Source of the DNA: Mycobacterium sp. 1164985.4
GTDB taxonomy: Bacteria; Actinomycetota; Actinomycetes; Mycobacteriales; Mycobacteriaceae
Direction: 5' to 3'
DNA: 64,000 nucleotides
Assembly: GCF_001668575.1 (NCBI RefSeq)
Contig: NZ_LZMD01000043.1
Span: 1-64,000 of the forward strand
Positions 23,565-32,206 of this stretch are shown piece after piece (position 1 is the stretch's first letter; every line of letters starts with the position of its first letter). The notes under the pieces are model-generated. The model was not told where the DNA came from and did no database searches. It worked only from the letters and a program-made list of their open reading frames with translations. The translations under genes and the position numbers were made by a program.

Positions 23565-24785
23565 ATGAATCAGCCGACCGTCCTGATCAGTGGCGCCGGC
23601 ATCGCCGGACCGTCCCTGGCGTTCTGGTTGAGCCGCAACGGCTATCGCGTCGTGGTCGTGGAGATCGCACCCGGCGTCCGGCCCGGCGGCCAGACCGTGG
23701 ATCTACGGGGCGCTGGCGGCGACATCATCGAGCGGATGGGATTGATCGACCAGATGCAGGCCCGCGCCCTCGAGCAGCGGGGCGCGGCGTGGGTCCGTTC
23801 CGACGGCAGCAGACGCGCCGAGATGCCGGTGACGGCGTTCGACGGCAACGGTCTGGTGTCCAAACTCGAGATCCTGCGCGGTGACCTGGTGGACGTGTTG
23901 TATCAGGCCACCAGGGGCTCGGTCGAATACCGGTTCGGACAGCGCATTTCGGAACTGCGTGACGTCGACGGCGGCGTGGAGGCGACGCTGTCCGACGGGA
24001 CGGTGCTGCACGCCGACCTCGTCGTCGGCGCCGACGGCCCGCACTCGACGGTGCGCCGGCTGGTCTTCGGCCCCGAAGAGAAGTTCGCCAATCCGATCGG
24101 CGGCTACAACGCGTGGTTCTCGGCGCCCGACAGCGTCGGACTCGACGGCTGGTTCCTGCTGTATCAGGCGCCCGGCGGACTCAACGCGTCGATGCGTCCC
24201 TCCCACGATCCCGCAATCGCCAAGGCCGGTATGGCTTTTCGATCCGAGCCGCTCGAGTACGACCGGCACGACGTCGACCAGCAGCGCCGGATCCTGGTCG
24301 AGCGGTTCACGGGCGCCGGATGGGAGTGTGACGCCCTGCTGGCGGCGGCCGAGAAAGCCGACGACTTCTACTTCGACTCTTTCATCCAGATCCACATGCC
24401 GTCCTGGTCGGCGGGACGCGTCACGCTGGTCGGCGACGCCGGATACTGCGCCTCGCCGCTGTCCGGCATGGGCACGAGCCTGGCTCTGGTCGGCGCCTAT
24501 CTGCTCGCGGGCGAGTTGGGTCCCGCGAGTTCGCTTCAGCCAGTGAGCATTCCAACGGCGCAGGCCCGGTACGAGACCCGCATGCGCCCGTACGTGGACA
24601 CCTGCCAGAAACTGAACAACACCATCGACCGGTACGCGCCCAGCACGGCTTCCGACATCGCGATCAACGCCGCGGTGATGAAGTGGATGCAGCGCTGGCC
24701 GTTTCGGCCGGTGGCCGCGCGGCTGTGGTTCACGACGGCCGATTCGATCGAACTGCCGGACTATCCGGCCAAGTCCGTCTCGTAA
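23565..24785 (+). CDS. FAD-dependent monooxygenase, PHBH/TetX-like family
   Basis: 406-residue single-component flavin hydroxylase. FAD-binding GAGIAGPSLA is at residues about 10-19, the NAD(P)H/FAD DG motif is VVGADGPHSTVR (about 154-165), and the third motif GDAGYCASPLSGMGTSLAL (about 290-308). Substrate unknown; relatives hydroxylate aromatic rings or antibiotics such as tetracyclines and rifamycins. Probably cotranscribed with the serine hydrolase. Its last 25 bp overlap the end of the convergent flavoprotein gene. Confidence 0.84.
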   Translation: MNQPTVLISGAGIAGPSLAFWLSRNGYRVVVVEIAPGVRPGGQTVDLRGAGGDIIERMGLIDQMQARALEQRGAAWVRSDGSRRAEMPVTAFDGNGLVSKLEILRGDLVDVLYQATRGSVEYRFGQRISELRDVDGGVEATLSDGTVLHADLVVGADGPHSTVRRLVFGPEEKFANPIGGYNAWFSAPDSVGLDGWFLLYQAPGGLNASMRPSHDPAIAKAGMAFRSEPLEYDRHDVDQQRRILVERFTGAGWECDALLAAAEKADDFYFDSFIQIHMPSWSAGRVTLVGDAGYCASPLSGMGTSLALVGAYLLAGELGPASSLQPVSIPTAQARYETRMRPYVDTCQKLNNTIDRYAPSTASDIAINAAVMKWMQRWPFRPVAARLWFTTADSIELPDYPAKSVS

Positions 24786-27466
24786 CCCGCACGCACCAGC
24801 GCCTGACGGGCATAGGCGCGCACGTCGGCGTCGCCGTCCTTGAGTGCTAGCTCCAACGCATCCCGCGCAGCCTGTTCCGAAGCTGCCCACCGGGTCAGGC
24901 TCAGCACGGCAGCCTTTCGCACGTCGAGGTGCTGATCGCTCAGCGCCCGCGACAGCGTCGGCACCGCCACGGCGGGCACCGCGCCCGCCAGAGCCCGGGC
25001 CGCGCCCTCGCGCACCTGCCAAGCCGGCGCGGTGAGCGCCTCGCGCACACCGGGCTCGTCGTCGTCACCGCATCCCACCGCACCGAGCGCCGACAGCGCG
25101 GCCGCCCGCACCAGCGGATCGGTGTCGGCCACCAGGCGACGCACGGTCTCCGCGCCGGTGCCGAGCGTCGCCAGCCCGTTGGCCGCCGCGATGCGGACCT
25201 CACGGTTGTCGTCACCTGCGGCCGCCGCCACGCCATCGGCGTCGTCGACCGACACCAGGGCCCGCACGGCCTCGATCCGTACCCGATGGTCGACGTCGTC
25301 GAGCACGCGGCGGTACGTCTGTTGGCCACCGACACGACGCGCCGCCAGGACGTAGATGGCCACCGCACGCACCTCCGGATCCGCCGACTCGGCATGCGGA
25401 GCAACGTGTTCCGGACCGGTGAGCACCTCGACGAGCTCGCGCACGCCGTCGGCGGCCACACGCCGGACGCCGGAATCGGCATCATCCAGCGCGTCGATCA
25501 GCGGTGCCTCGTATCCTTCGGGCAGATGTTCGACGAGCGTGGCGACCGCGGTGCGGCGCACCCCGGCGTCGGCGTCGGCGAGGAACTCGGCGAGTTCCGG
25601 CACGGACGGCAACTCGAGCGCGAGCACCGCGGCGATGCGCGGTGACGGGGGCTCAGCCGGCGTGGTCGAGCGGATCCGGGAGGCAGCGTCGACCGGTGCG
25701 CGGCCGATGGTCATCGTGGGCTGTTCGACGTGGGTGACCGGGTCGTCGGAGGGTAGGTGCTCCAGATCGGGCACCGCTACGAAATACGGTGCGACGGGCC
25801 GTTTGACGAACGTCATCGACCCGTCGGACTCCTTGCGCAGGTTCAGGTGGTACCGCCAGCCCTCGTCGTCGCGCTGCGGCATGTCGGCGCGGTCGTGGTA
25901 GAGGCCCCACCGCGATTCGGTGCGCGTCAACGACGAACGCGCCGCCATCTCGGCGCAGTCGCGGATGAACGACACCTCGACCGCGCGCATCAGCTCGTGC
26001 GGAGTGGTCGCGCCGATCTCCGCGATCTCGTCGCGCATGCGCTCGAAGGTCTCGATGGCGATCGACAGCTTGGTCGCCGTCTTCGGCGGCGCCACATAGT
26101 CGTTGACGAACCGGCGCAGCTTGTACTCGACCTGCGGCTGCGGGGGGCCCTGGGAATGGCGCAGCGGGCGGTAGACGAGTTCGTGCGCCTCGCGCAGCTG
26201 GTCCTCGGGCAGGGTGGCCGGCGCGGTGACGTCCTGCAGCGTCGACGCCGCGTGCTGTCCGGCGAGGTCGCCGTAGACGAACGCGCCGATCATGTAGTTG
26301 TGCGGGACGCACGCCAGGTCGCCCGCCGCGTACAGGCCCGGCACGGTCGTTCGGGCGTGCTCGTCGACCCACACACCGGACGCCGAATGCCCGCTGCACA
26401 AGCCGATTTCGGAGATGTGCATCTCGACGTCGTGGGTGCGGTAGTCATGCCCGCGGTTGGCGTGGAACGTGCCCCGGGTCGGCCGCTCGGTGGTGTGCAG
26501 GATGTTCTCGAGCGCGGTCAGCGTCTCGTCGGGCAGGTGCGAGACCTTGAGGTATATGGGTCCGCGGGCCGATTCGATCTCGCGCTTGACCTCGGCCATC
26601 ATCTGGCCCGACCAGTAGTCGGAGTCGACGAACCGCTCTCCCAACGCGTTGACCTGGTATCCGCCGAAAGGATTGGCCACGTAGGCGCAGGCCGGTCCGT
26701 TGTAGTCCTTGATCAACGGATTGACCTGGAAGCATTCGATTCCGGAGAGCTCCGCCCCGGCGTGGTAGGCCATCGAATAACCGTCGCCGGCGTTGGTGGG
26801 GTTCTCGTAGGTGCCGTACAGATAGCCCGACGCGGGCAGTCCAAGCCGTCCGCACGCACCGGTCGCGAGGATCACCGCCTTGGCCGCGACCGCGACGAAT
26901 TCGCCGGTGCGCGAGTTCAACGCGGCGGCGCCGACGGCGCGGCCGGTGTCGTCGGTGAGCACCCGCACCGGCATCAGCCGGTTCTCGATGCGGATCTTCT
27001 CGCGCATGGACCGCTGGCGCAGCACCCGGTACAACGCCTTCTTGACGTCCTTGCCCTCGGGCATGGGCAGGACGTAGGAGCCGGACCGGTGCACCCGGCG
27101 GACGGCGTACTCGCCGTGTTCGTCCTTCTCGAACTTCACGCCGTAGCGCTCCAAGCGCTGCACCATCGCGAATCCGCGGGTGGCCGTCTGATAGATGGTG
27201 CGCTGGTTGACGATTCCGTCGTTGGCGCGGGTGATCTCGGCGACGTAGTCCTCCGGCTTCGCCTTGCCGGGGATCACGGCGTTGTTCACACCGTCCATCC
27301 CCATCGCGAGCGCCCCGGAATGCCGGACGTGCGCCTTCTCCAGGAGCAGCACCTGCGCGCCGTGTTCGGCGGCGGTCAGCGCGGCCATCGTGCCCGCGGT
27401 GCCTCCGCCGATCACCAGCACGTCGCAGTCGAGCCGAGCGGTGTCGGCGAGTTCAGGAATGTTCAT
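24761..27466 (-). CDS. AprA/fumarate-reductase-like flavoprotein fused to HEAT repeats
   Basis: 901-residue fusion. Residues about 14-560 are a flavoprotein of the fumarate reductase/adenylylsulfate reductase A group: FAD motif G20-x-G22-x-x-G25, RHSGALAMGMDG, GASG-like ATGACGRLG, substrate-region NPLIKDYNGPACAYV and GLYAAGDLACVPHNYM. Residues about 612-901 are seven to nine HEAT/PBS-lyase-type repeats with recurring D-x-x-VR-x-A-A. The fusion is one uninterrupted frame. ATG 27466 overlaps the ABC ATPase stop as ATGA. The dicluster ferredoxin in the same operon is the natural electron partner, as AprB is for AprA. Reaction unknown; a redox step on a sulfur- or carbon-containing substrate imported by the adjacent ABC system is inferred. 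Confidence 0.82.
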   Translation of the reverse strand: MNIPELADTARLDCDVLVIGGGTAGTMAALTAAEHGAQVLLLEKAHVRHSGALAMGMDGVNNAVIPGKAKPEDYVAEITRANDGIVNQRTIYQTATRGFAMVQRLERYGVKFEKDEHGEYAVRRVHRSGSYVLPMPEGKDVKKALYRVLRQRSMREKIRIENRLMPVRVLTDDTGRAVGAAALNSRTGEFVAVAAKAVILATGACGRLGLPASGYLYGTYENPTNAGDGYSMAYHAGAELSGIECFQVNPLIKDYNGPACAYVANPFGGYQVNALGERFVDSDYWSGQMMAEVKREIESARGPIYLKVSHLPDETLTALENILHTTERPTRGTFHANRGHDYRTHDVEMHISEIGLCSGHSASGVWVDEHARTTVPGLYAAGDLACVPHNYMIGAFVYGDLAGQHAASTLQDVTAPATLPEDQLREAHELVYRPLRHSQGPPQPQVEYKLRRFVNDYVAPPKTATKLSIAIETFERMRDEIAEIGATTPHELMRAVEVSFIRDCAEMAARSSLTRTESRWGLYHDRADMPQRDDEGWRYHLNLRKESDGSMTFVKRPVAPYFVAVPDLEHLPSDDPVTHVEQPTMTIGRAPVDAASRIRSTTPAEPPSPRIAAVLALELPSVPELAEFLADADAGVRRTAVATLVEHLPEGYEAPLIDALDDADSGVRRVAADGVRELVEVLTGPEHVAPHAESADPEVRAVAIYVLAARRVGGQQTYRRVLDDVDHRVRIEAVRALVSVDDADGVAAAAGDDNREVRIAAANGLATLGTGAETVRRLVADTDPLVRAAALSALGAVGCGDDDEPGVREALTAPAWQVREGAARALAGAVPAVAVPTLSRALSDQHLDVRKAAVLSLTRWAASEQAARDALELALKDGDADVRAYARQALVRAGYETDLAG

Positions 27467-28224
27467 GATAAATGATGAAGGGCAGCAATGATTTCGGTTC
27501 GGGACTCGTGGCGGGCGGCGTCGGCGACGCGGGGCTGTGGGACGTCGACCAGCGCACGGAGCGGCTGACCGGCCCGGCCGAGCACCGCGACGCGGTCGCC
27601 GAGCATCAGCGCTTCGTCGACGTCGTGGGTGACGAACACGATGGTGGTCGGGTGCGCCTGCCACGTCTGAATCAGCAACCGCTGCATCGCCGCTCGGGTC
27701 TGGGTGTCCAGCGCCGCGAAGGGCTCGTCCATCATCACCGCCCGCGGGGCACCCGCCAGCCCGCGTGCGAGTTGCACACGTTGCCGCATGCCGCCCGACA
27801 GGCTTTTCGGCAGGTAGTCGGCGAACCCGGTCAGGCCCACCTCGTCGATCCACCGCTCGGCACGCTCACGTCGCCCGGACCGCGGCATCCCGCGCAGTTG
27901 CAGTGCCAGCTCGATGTTGGAACGCACTGTGCGCCAGGGCAACAGCGCGCTGTCCTGAAATACCATCCCCCGGTCCCGCGACGTGGTCGTAACCTCCTCA
28001 CCGTCGGCGAGCACCCGGCCGGCATCCGGTCGCAGCAGGCCCGTCAGCGCACGCAGCACCGTCGACTTGCCGCATCCCGACGGACCGGTGAGCACCAGGA
28101 TCTCCCCCGGCCGTACATCGAGGCTCAAGCCGTCGACGACAGGTGCGCCGGTGTAGGACAGCCGCACATCGTCGAGTTCGAGTCGCATGCCCCGCAGGGT
28201 TTCGGGCGCGATCGTGGCGGTCAT
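27463..28224 (-). CDS. ABC transporter ATP-binding protein (nitrate/sulfonate/taurine type)
   Basis: 253-residue ATPase of the SsuB/TauB/NrtD group. Walker A GPSGCGKST (about residues 45-53), Q loop VFQDSALLPW, signature LSGGMRQR (about 143-150), Walker B AVMMDEPFAAL and the switch His in VTHDVDEA are all intact. ATG at 28224 overlaps the permease stop as ATGA. Powers the importer formed with the permease and lipoprotein encoded immediately upstream. Confidence 0.92.
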   Translation of the reverse strand: MTATIAPETLRGMRLELDDVRLSYTGAPVVDGLSLDVRPGEILVLTGPSGCGKSTVLRALTGLLRPDAGRVLADGEEVTTTSRDRGMVFQDSALLPWRTVRSNIELALQLRGMPRSGRRERAERWIDEVGLTGFADYLPKSLSGGMRQRVQLARGLAGAPRAVMMDEPFAALDTQTRAAMQRLLIQTWQAHPTTIVFVTHDVDEALMLGDRVAVLGRAGQPLRALVDVPQPRVADAARHESRTEIIAALHHLS

Positions 28225-29072
28225 CTGACGTTCTCCTCCGCACGGGGCAGCCAACGCGTGGCGTGCCTGCCGATCAGTTCGACCGCGGCGGCCGTGGTGA
28301 AGCCCAGTACCCCGATCGTGATGATGCCGACGAACACGTCGGAGTAGTTGAGCACCGTATACGCCTGCCACGTCCGGTATCCGACACCGAGTCGGCCCGA
28401 GATCATCTCGGCTGAGATCACACAGATCCACGCCACACCCATACCGACCGACAGGCCGCCGAACAGTCCCGGCAGGATTCCCGGCAACACGACCCGCCGC
28501 AACACATCGACGCGTCCGCCGCCCAGGGTGCGCACCGAGTCCTCCCAGATGGTCGGCAGCGCGCGCACCGCGTGCCGGGTGCTGACCATGATCGGGAAGT
28601 AGGCCGCGAGGAACGTAATGAACACGATGCCGGCCTCGTCTGTGGGGAACAGCAAGATCGCGACCGGCACCATGGCGATCGCCGGTATCGGGCGCGCAAG
28701 CTCGGTGAGCGGCCCGAAGACGTCGGCGAACGCCGTCGACCGGACGAGCATGATGCCGGTGACGACGCCGACGAGCGCCGCGAGCCCGAACCCGGTCAGG
28801 ATCCGGATCAGCGACTGCCCGAGGTCGAGCCAGTACTCCGGGGTTTCCAGCCTTTGGGTGAGGGCGGTCGCGACCTCCGTCACCGTTGGCAGGGTGTCGA
28901 AGCGCAACCACAGTCGAACGTCGTTGGCGGTCAACAGCTGCCAGAGGCCCACCGCCGCGACGACGGAGGCCACCCGCACCGACCGGCGCCGCCACACCAC
29001 GGACTTCCGGTCCCGCACCGGCGCGCTTTCGACCTGCACCGGGGATTCGATCACCTCGGCGACCGTCGTCAT
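28221..29072 (-). CDS. ABC transporter permease (SsuC/TauC type)
   Basis: 283-residue inner-membrane permease with about six helices. The ATPase-coupling EAA-type loop is recognisable as WEDSVRTLGGGRVDVLRRVVLPGILPGL (about residues 180-205; the invariant G and the LP are kept). ATG 29072 overlaps the binding-protein stop as ATGA. The short acidic and basic N-terminal tail before the first helix is normal for the family. A single permease gene implies a homodimeric channel. Confidence 0.9.
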   Translation of the reverse strand: MTTVAEVIESPVQVESAPVRDRKSVVWRRRSVRVASVVAAVGLWQLLTANDVRLWLRFDTLPTVTEVATALTQRLETPEYWLDLGQSLIRILTGFGLAALVGVVTGIMLVRSTAFADVFGPLTELARPIPAIAMVPVAILLFPTDEAGIVFITFLAAYFPIMVSTRHAVRALPTIWEDSVRTLGGGRVDVLRRVVLPGILPGLFGGLSVGMGVAWICVISAEMISGRLGVGYRTWQAYTVLNYSDVFVGIITIGVLGFTTAAAVELIGRHATRWLPRAEENVR

Positions 29073-30496
29073 GCCGCACCTGCCAACGCCTGCTCGTAGT
29101 CGACCGGCGCACTGCCGGGGTGGGCGGCGATGAACCGCTGCGCACCGCCGGGAGTGGCGAACGGCCGAAAGTCCGCACCGTCCTTCACCCAGATTGCCTT
29201 GTCGGCGAACCAACGGGTGCCGAACTCGGTATCGGGGACATAGGCGGCGCGGATCGTCGCGCCGCGGGCAGTGGCGTCGCGGACCGCTTTGAGTAGGCAG
29301 GCCGGCGTCGCCGCGGGCTGGGTGGCATCGGCGCCGTCCAGCCACAGCTCACCGGCCTTCGCCGGGTCGGTCACCGCGCTGTTGCAGACCGGGTCGGTGC
29401 CGGTGAGCAGCGACGGGTTCGCGGTGTCCGCCAAGGCCTTGTCGTAGTCGAGCCCGCGTTCCTGAAACGCCGCGCGCAGCGGGGCGTCTTCGACGAAACC
29501 CGGTACATCGAGGTCGGCGAAGTTGTCGATCGACTTCAGATACGGCACATCGCCTTCGAGCGCTTCGATCAGCGACGGCTTGAGCGTGGTGTCGAACGAT
29601 GTGCCACCCGGCCCGTTGTAAAGGTAGACCACTTCCTGCGGCAGCCCACTGGCCTCTGCGACGATCCGGGCGGCCTCCAGCGGTTTGTCGTTGAGGAACT
29701 CGGTCGCGTCCAGCTGCGCCTGCAGGAACGCGTCGAGGACCTCCGGGTGCTCGGCCGCGTATGCCCGCCGCACGACCACCCCGTGCAGCGTCGGGTAGTC
29801 CAGCTCGGCACCGTCGTAGAGCAGCTTGGCCTTGTCCTGGAACACCAGCAGTCCGGGCCAGGCGACGAACTGCGAGAGCGCCTGCACCTGACCGGATTCC
29901 AGCGCCGAAGCGCCAACCTGAGGCTGCTGGTTGAGCACCTCGACCCCGGTGTTGGGGTCGACGCCCGCCCGGGACAGCGCCTGCACCAGCATGCCGTGAC
30001 CCGCCGACCCGACGCTGGCCGACACCTTCTGACCGCTGAGGTCGGACAACGTTTGCGCCGGCGAATCCGGTTTGACGACAACCATGTTCAGCGCGCCCTT
30101 GGGGTTGTATCCCGTCACCGAGACGATCTCGGTGCGGGCGCGTTCGTTGGCCTGCGTCTTGGACCCGTTGATCAGCATCGGGTAGTCGCCCATGGACCCG
30201 ATGTCGATCTTCTCGGCGACCATCTGCGCGGTGATCGGCGCTCCGGTGTCGTAGTCCTGCCACGTCACGCGGTACTCGGTGCCGGTGCGCTCGCCGATGC
30301 CGGAGAGCCGGCGCTCCAGGTAGCCCTGTGCGCGCAGCAGTGTGCCCGCGGTGACGGTGTTGATGGTCTTGGACTGATAGCCGATGACGACGTTGACGAC
30401 GTCGGATGAATCGGACGCGGAGTCGAGCGAGCAGCCCGAGGCCGCGACCGTCAACGCCGCGGCGAATGCGGCCAGGCGGGTGAACGGTCTTCTCAT
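29069..30496 (-). CDS. ABC substrate-binding lipoprotein with C-terminal NosL-like domain
   Basis: 475-residue lipoprotein. The signal peptide ends in the lipobox AASGC with lipidated Cys22. Residues about 35-340 form an SsuA/NrtA/NMT1-type periplasmic binding domain (TWQDYDTGAP, SMGDYPMLI, KVSASVGSAGHGML). From about residue 365 a second domain follows the NosL pattern: DPVC, then PACLLKAV, YVPDTEFGTRWFADKAIWV and a closing segment with GGAQRFIAAHPG. NosL is known as a Cu(I)-binding chaperone for nitrous oxide reductase; no nos genes are seen here, and only single Cys residues remain at the metal-binding motif. The fusion suggests substrate capture combined with metal or thiol handling outside the membrane. 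Confidence 0.8.
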   Translation of the reverse strand: MRRPFTRLAAFAAALTVAASGCSLDSASDSSDVVNVVIGYQSKTINTVTAGTLLRAQGYLERRLSGIGERTGTEYRVTWQDYDTGAPITAQMVAEKIDIGSMGDYPMLINGSKTQANERARTEIVSVTGYNPKGALNMVVVKPDSPAQTLSDLSGQKVSASVGSAGHGMLVQALSRAGVDPNTGVEVLNQQPQVGASALESGQVQALSQFVAWPGLLVFQDKAKLLYDGAELDYPTLHGVVVRRAYAAEHPEVLDAFLQAQLDATEFLNDKPLEAARIVAEASGLPQEVVYLYNGPGGTSFDTTLKPSLIEALEGDVPYLKSIDNFADLDVPGFVEDAPLRAAFQERGLDYDKALADTANPSLLTGTDPVCNSAVTDPAKAGELWLDGADATQPAATPACLLKAVRDATARGATIRAAYVPDTEFGTRWFADKAIWVKDGADFRPFATPGGAQRFIAAHPGSAPVDYEQALAGAA

Positions 30497-30506
30497 GTGA
30501 GGGTCC

Positions 30507-30734
30507 TCAGCGAATCAGATACGGCATGTTGACGGTGACGGCGCCGGTAGGACAGCGCGCTGCGCAAGGTCCGCAGTACCAACACTCGTCGACATGCATG
30601 AAGGCCTTGCCGTTGTCGGGGTTGATCGCCAACGAGTCGAGTGGGCAGATGTCGACGCACAGCGTGCAGCCCTCGATGCACAACGACTCGTCGATCGTCA
30701 CGGGCACGTCGGCGCGTTGGTTGATCAGTGTCAC
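30507..30734 (-). CDS. Dicluster 4Fe-4S ferredoxin, AprB-like
   Basis: 75-residue ferredoxin with eight cluster Cys: C-x3-C-x2-C-x3-CP (CIEGCTLCVDICP, about residues 19-31) and C-x2-C-x2-C-x3-CP (CWYCGPCAARCP, about 51-62). The extra residue in the first motif is unusual compared with the standard CxxCxxCxxxCP. It probably carries electrons to or from the AprA-like flavoprotein of the same operon. GTG start at 30734 overlaps the gntR stop as GTGA; the lipoprotein gene follows after 10 bp. Confidence 0.9.
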   Translation of the reverse strand: MTLINQRADVPVTIDESLCIEGCTLCVDICPLDSLAINPDNGKAFMHVDECWYCGPCAARCPTGAVTVNMPYLIR

Positions 30735-31474
30735 GGGTTGCTCCTCATCAGGCTGCCGCGCATGGTGATTCGGTCACCGCGCATGCGGATGTACTCCAGA
30801 TCGACGGGCCGGCCGTCGTCGAGGCTGGTAAGTCGCTCCAGCATCAGCAGCGCCGCGCCGTCGGGCACCTGCAACGTCGCCGCCGAATGGGCGTCGGCCG
30901 AAACCGCCTCCAAGGCCAGCGTCGCCCGGCCCAGCCGGTGTCCGCTGACCAGCTCGATAAGCGCGAACACGTCGTTGGTCTCCAGCGAGTGCTGCACCAC
31001 CTCGGCGCCGATGTCGGGCGCGAGATATGTCAGATCGAGCGACAGCGGAAGGTCACCGAGATACCGCAGCCGCTCGATGAAGACCACCTGCTCGCCCGGT
31101 TCCAGTCGCAGCTTGCGCGCGACCGCTGGTGGCGCCGCCAGATGCTGCACCGCGCGGACCTCGTTGCGGACCTCGCCGTACTCCTTGAACGTCTCCTTCA
31201 GACCCACCAGCGCGTCGAGGCCGTGATCGTACTTGCGCACCGCGACCTGAGTGCCGACCTTGGGGCCACGGTCGATCAGCCCTTCGTTCTTCAACACGGC
31301 GAGCGCTTCGCGAACGGTGTTGCGGGACACGAAGAACTCCGCCGCCAGCTCGTGTTCGGCGGGCAGGCCGCCGTCGAATGCGCCCGCGTGGATCTGGTGC
31401 CGCAACACATCGGCGACCTGGCGGGCGCGATCGGCGCGCGGCCGCCGAAGCGGCGTCGGCTCGGGCTGCGACAT
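30731..31474 (-). CDS. GntR/HutC-family transcriptional regulator
   Basis: 247-residue regulator: an N-terminal winged helix (about residues 14-78, with ELAAEFFVSRNTVREALAVLKNEGLI) and a C-terminal UTRA ligand domain (about 90-245, with LEPGEQVVFIERLR and LEYIRMRGDR). First gene of the six-gene operon and overlapping the ferredoxin gene, so it most likely controls its own operon in response to the imported compound or a product. Start ATG 31474 (MSQPEP) is preferred; GTG 31483 would add three residues. The 180-bp upstream region shows no clear operator to the eye. Confidence 0.88.
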   Translation of the reverse strand: MSQPEPTPLRRPRADRARQVADVLRHQIHAGAFDGGLPAEHELAAEFFVSRNTVREALAVLKNEGLIDRGPKVGTQVAVRKYDHGLDALVGLKETFKEYGEVRNEVRAVQHLAAPPAVARKLRLEPGEQVVFIERLRYLGDLPLSLDLTYLAPDIGAEVVQHSLETNDVFALIELVSGHRLGRATLALEAVSADAHSAATLQVPDGAALLMLERLTSLDDGRPVDLEYIRMRGDRITMRGSLMRSNP

Positions 31475-31654
31475 GCGAAACACGCTAGGGGCGTCACCGG
31501 ACCGTTGCGCGGTGCCGGAAATCGCCTCGGAGCAGCGCCGTTCAATGCGCCGCCCGCGTCAGGCGACTACCAGGCGAAAGTCCGGCTGATGACGTGTATG
31601 CGCCACCGCGACCGCGGGGCGCGAATAACAATCGCGGTGAACAGAAGTGACGCG

Positions 31655-32203
31655 CTATTGCATACAGCGCGAGAGCACCCGGCCGAATTGCAGCAGACGC
31701 TGCATCTGGGCCAGTCCGCCGTTGTCGACGGACTTGTAATAGCGGAACGACTCGCAGTAGATGTCGGATTCGGTGGCCGACTTCTGCCGTGAACGCGTGA
31801 TCAGCTGGGTGTACATCCGCAACCTGACCTCGGACAGCCGCCGGGTGTCGTCGTCGAGGACTTCGTATTCGGCGGTCAGCACGTGATCGGTGATCGTCGA
31901 CAGCAGGATGGTGCGCACCGAGGCGTTGAGTACGCGGCGGTCCCGGTCGCTCGAGGACATCTCGTCATCGGCGCGCCACATGATCAGCCGGTGCCCGTCG
32001 GTGAGCACGACCTCCTGCCACAGAGCCTGGTCCTCGTCACCCCACTGCTCGTCGGTGTAGCCGCGCGACATGATGAACGACCTGAGTGTGGGCAGGTCCA
32101 CCACCGAGCGCAGTTGGTCGAGCGCGAGGTCGGGGTCGCGCAGATATACCCTCGCCGCTTCCTCGACGCTCGAGTACGGCGCCCAGTCCTGCGGTGTGGG
32201 CAT
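31655..32203 (-). CDS. Conserved hypothetical protein downstream of nusB
   Basis: 182-residue soluble protein not assigned to a named family. It is rich in charged residues and predicted helices (SSVEEAARVYLRDPDLALDQLRSVV) with strands in the middle (EVVLTDGHRLIMWR, LTAEYEVLD). A conserved hypothetical follows nusB at this place in M. tuberculosis (Rv2532c), which supports a real gene. ATG at 32203 lies 3 bp after the nusB stop, so it is cotranscribed with nusB. Function unknown. Confidence 0.72.
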   Translation of the reverse strand: MPTPQDWAPYSSVEEAARVYLRDPDLALDQLRSVVDLPTLRSFIMSRGYTDEQWGDEDQALWQEVVLTDGHRLIMWRADDEMSSSDRDRRVLNASVRTILLSTITDHVLTAEYEVLDDDTRRLSEVRLRMYTQLITRSRQKSATESDIYCESFRYYKSVDNGGLAQMQRLLQFGRVLSRCMQ

Positions 32204-32206
32204 CGG

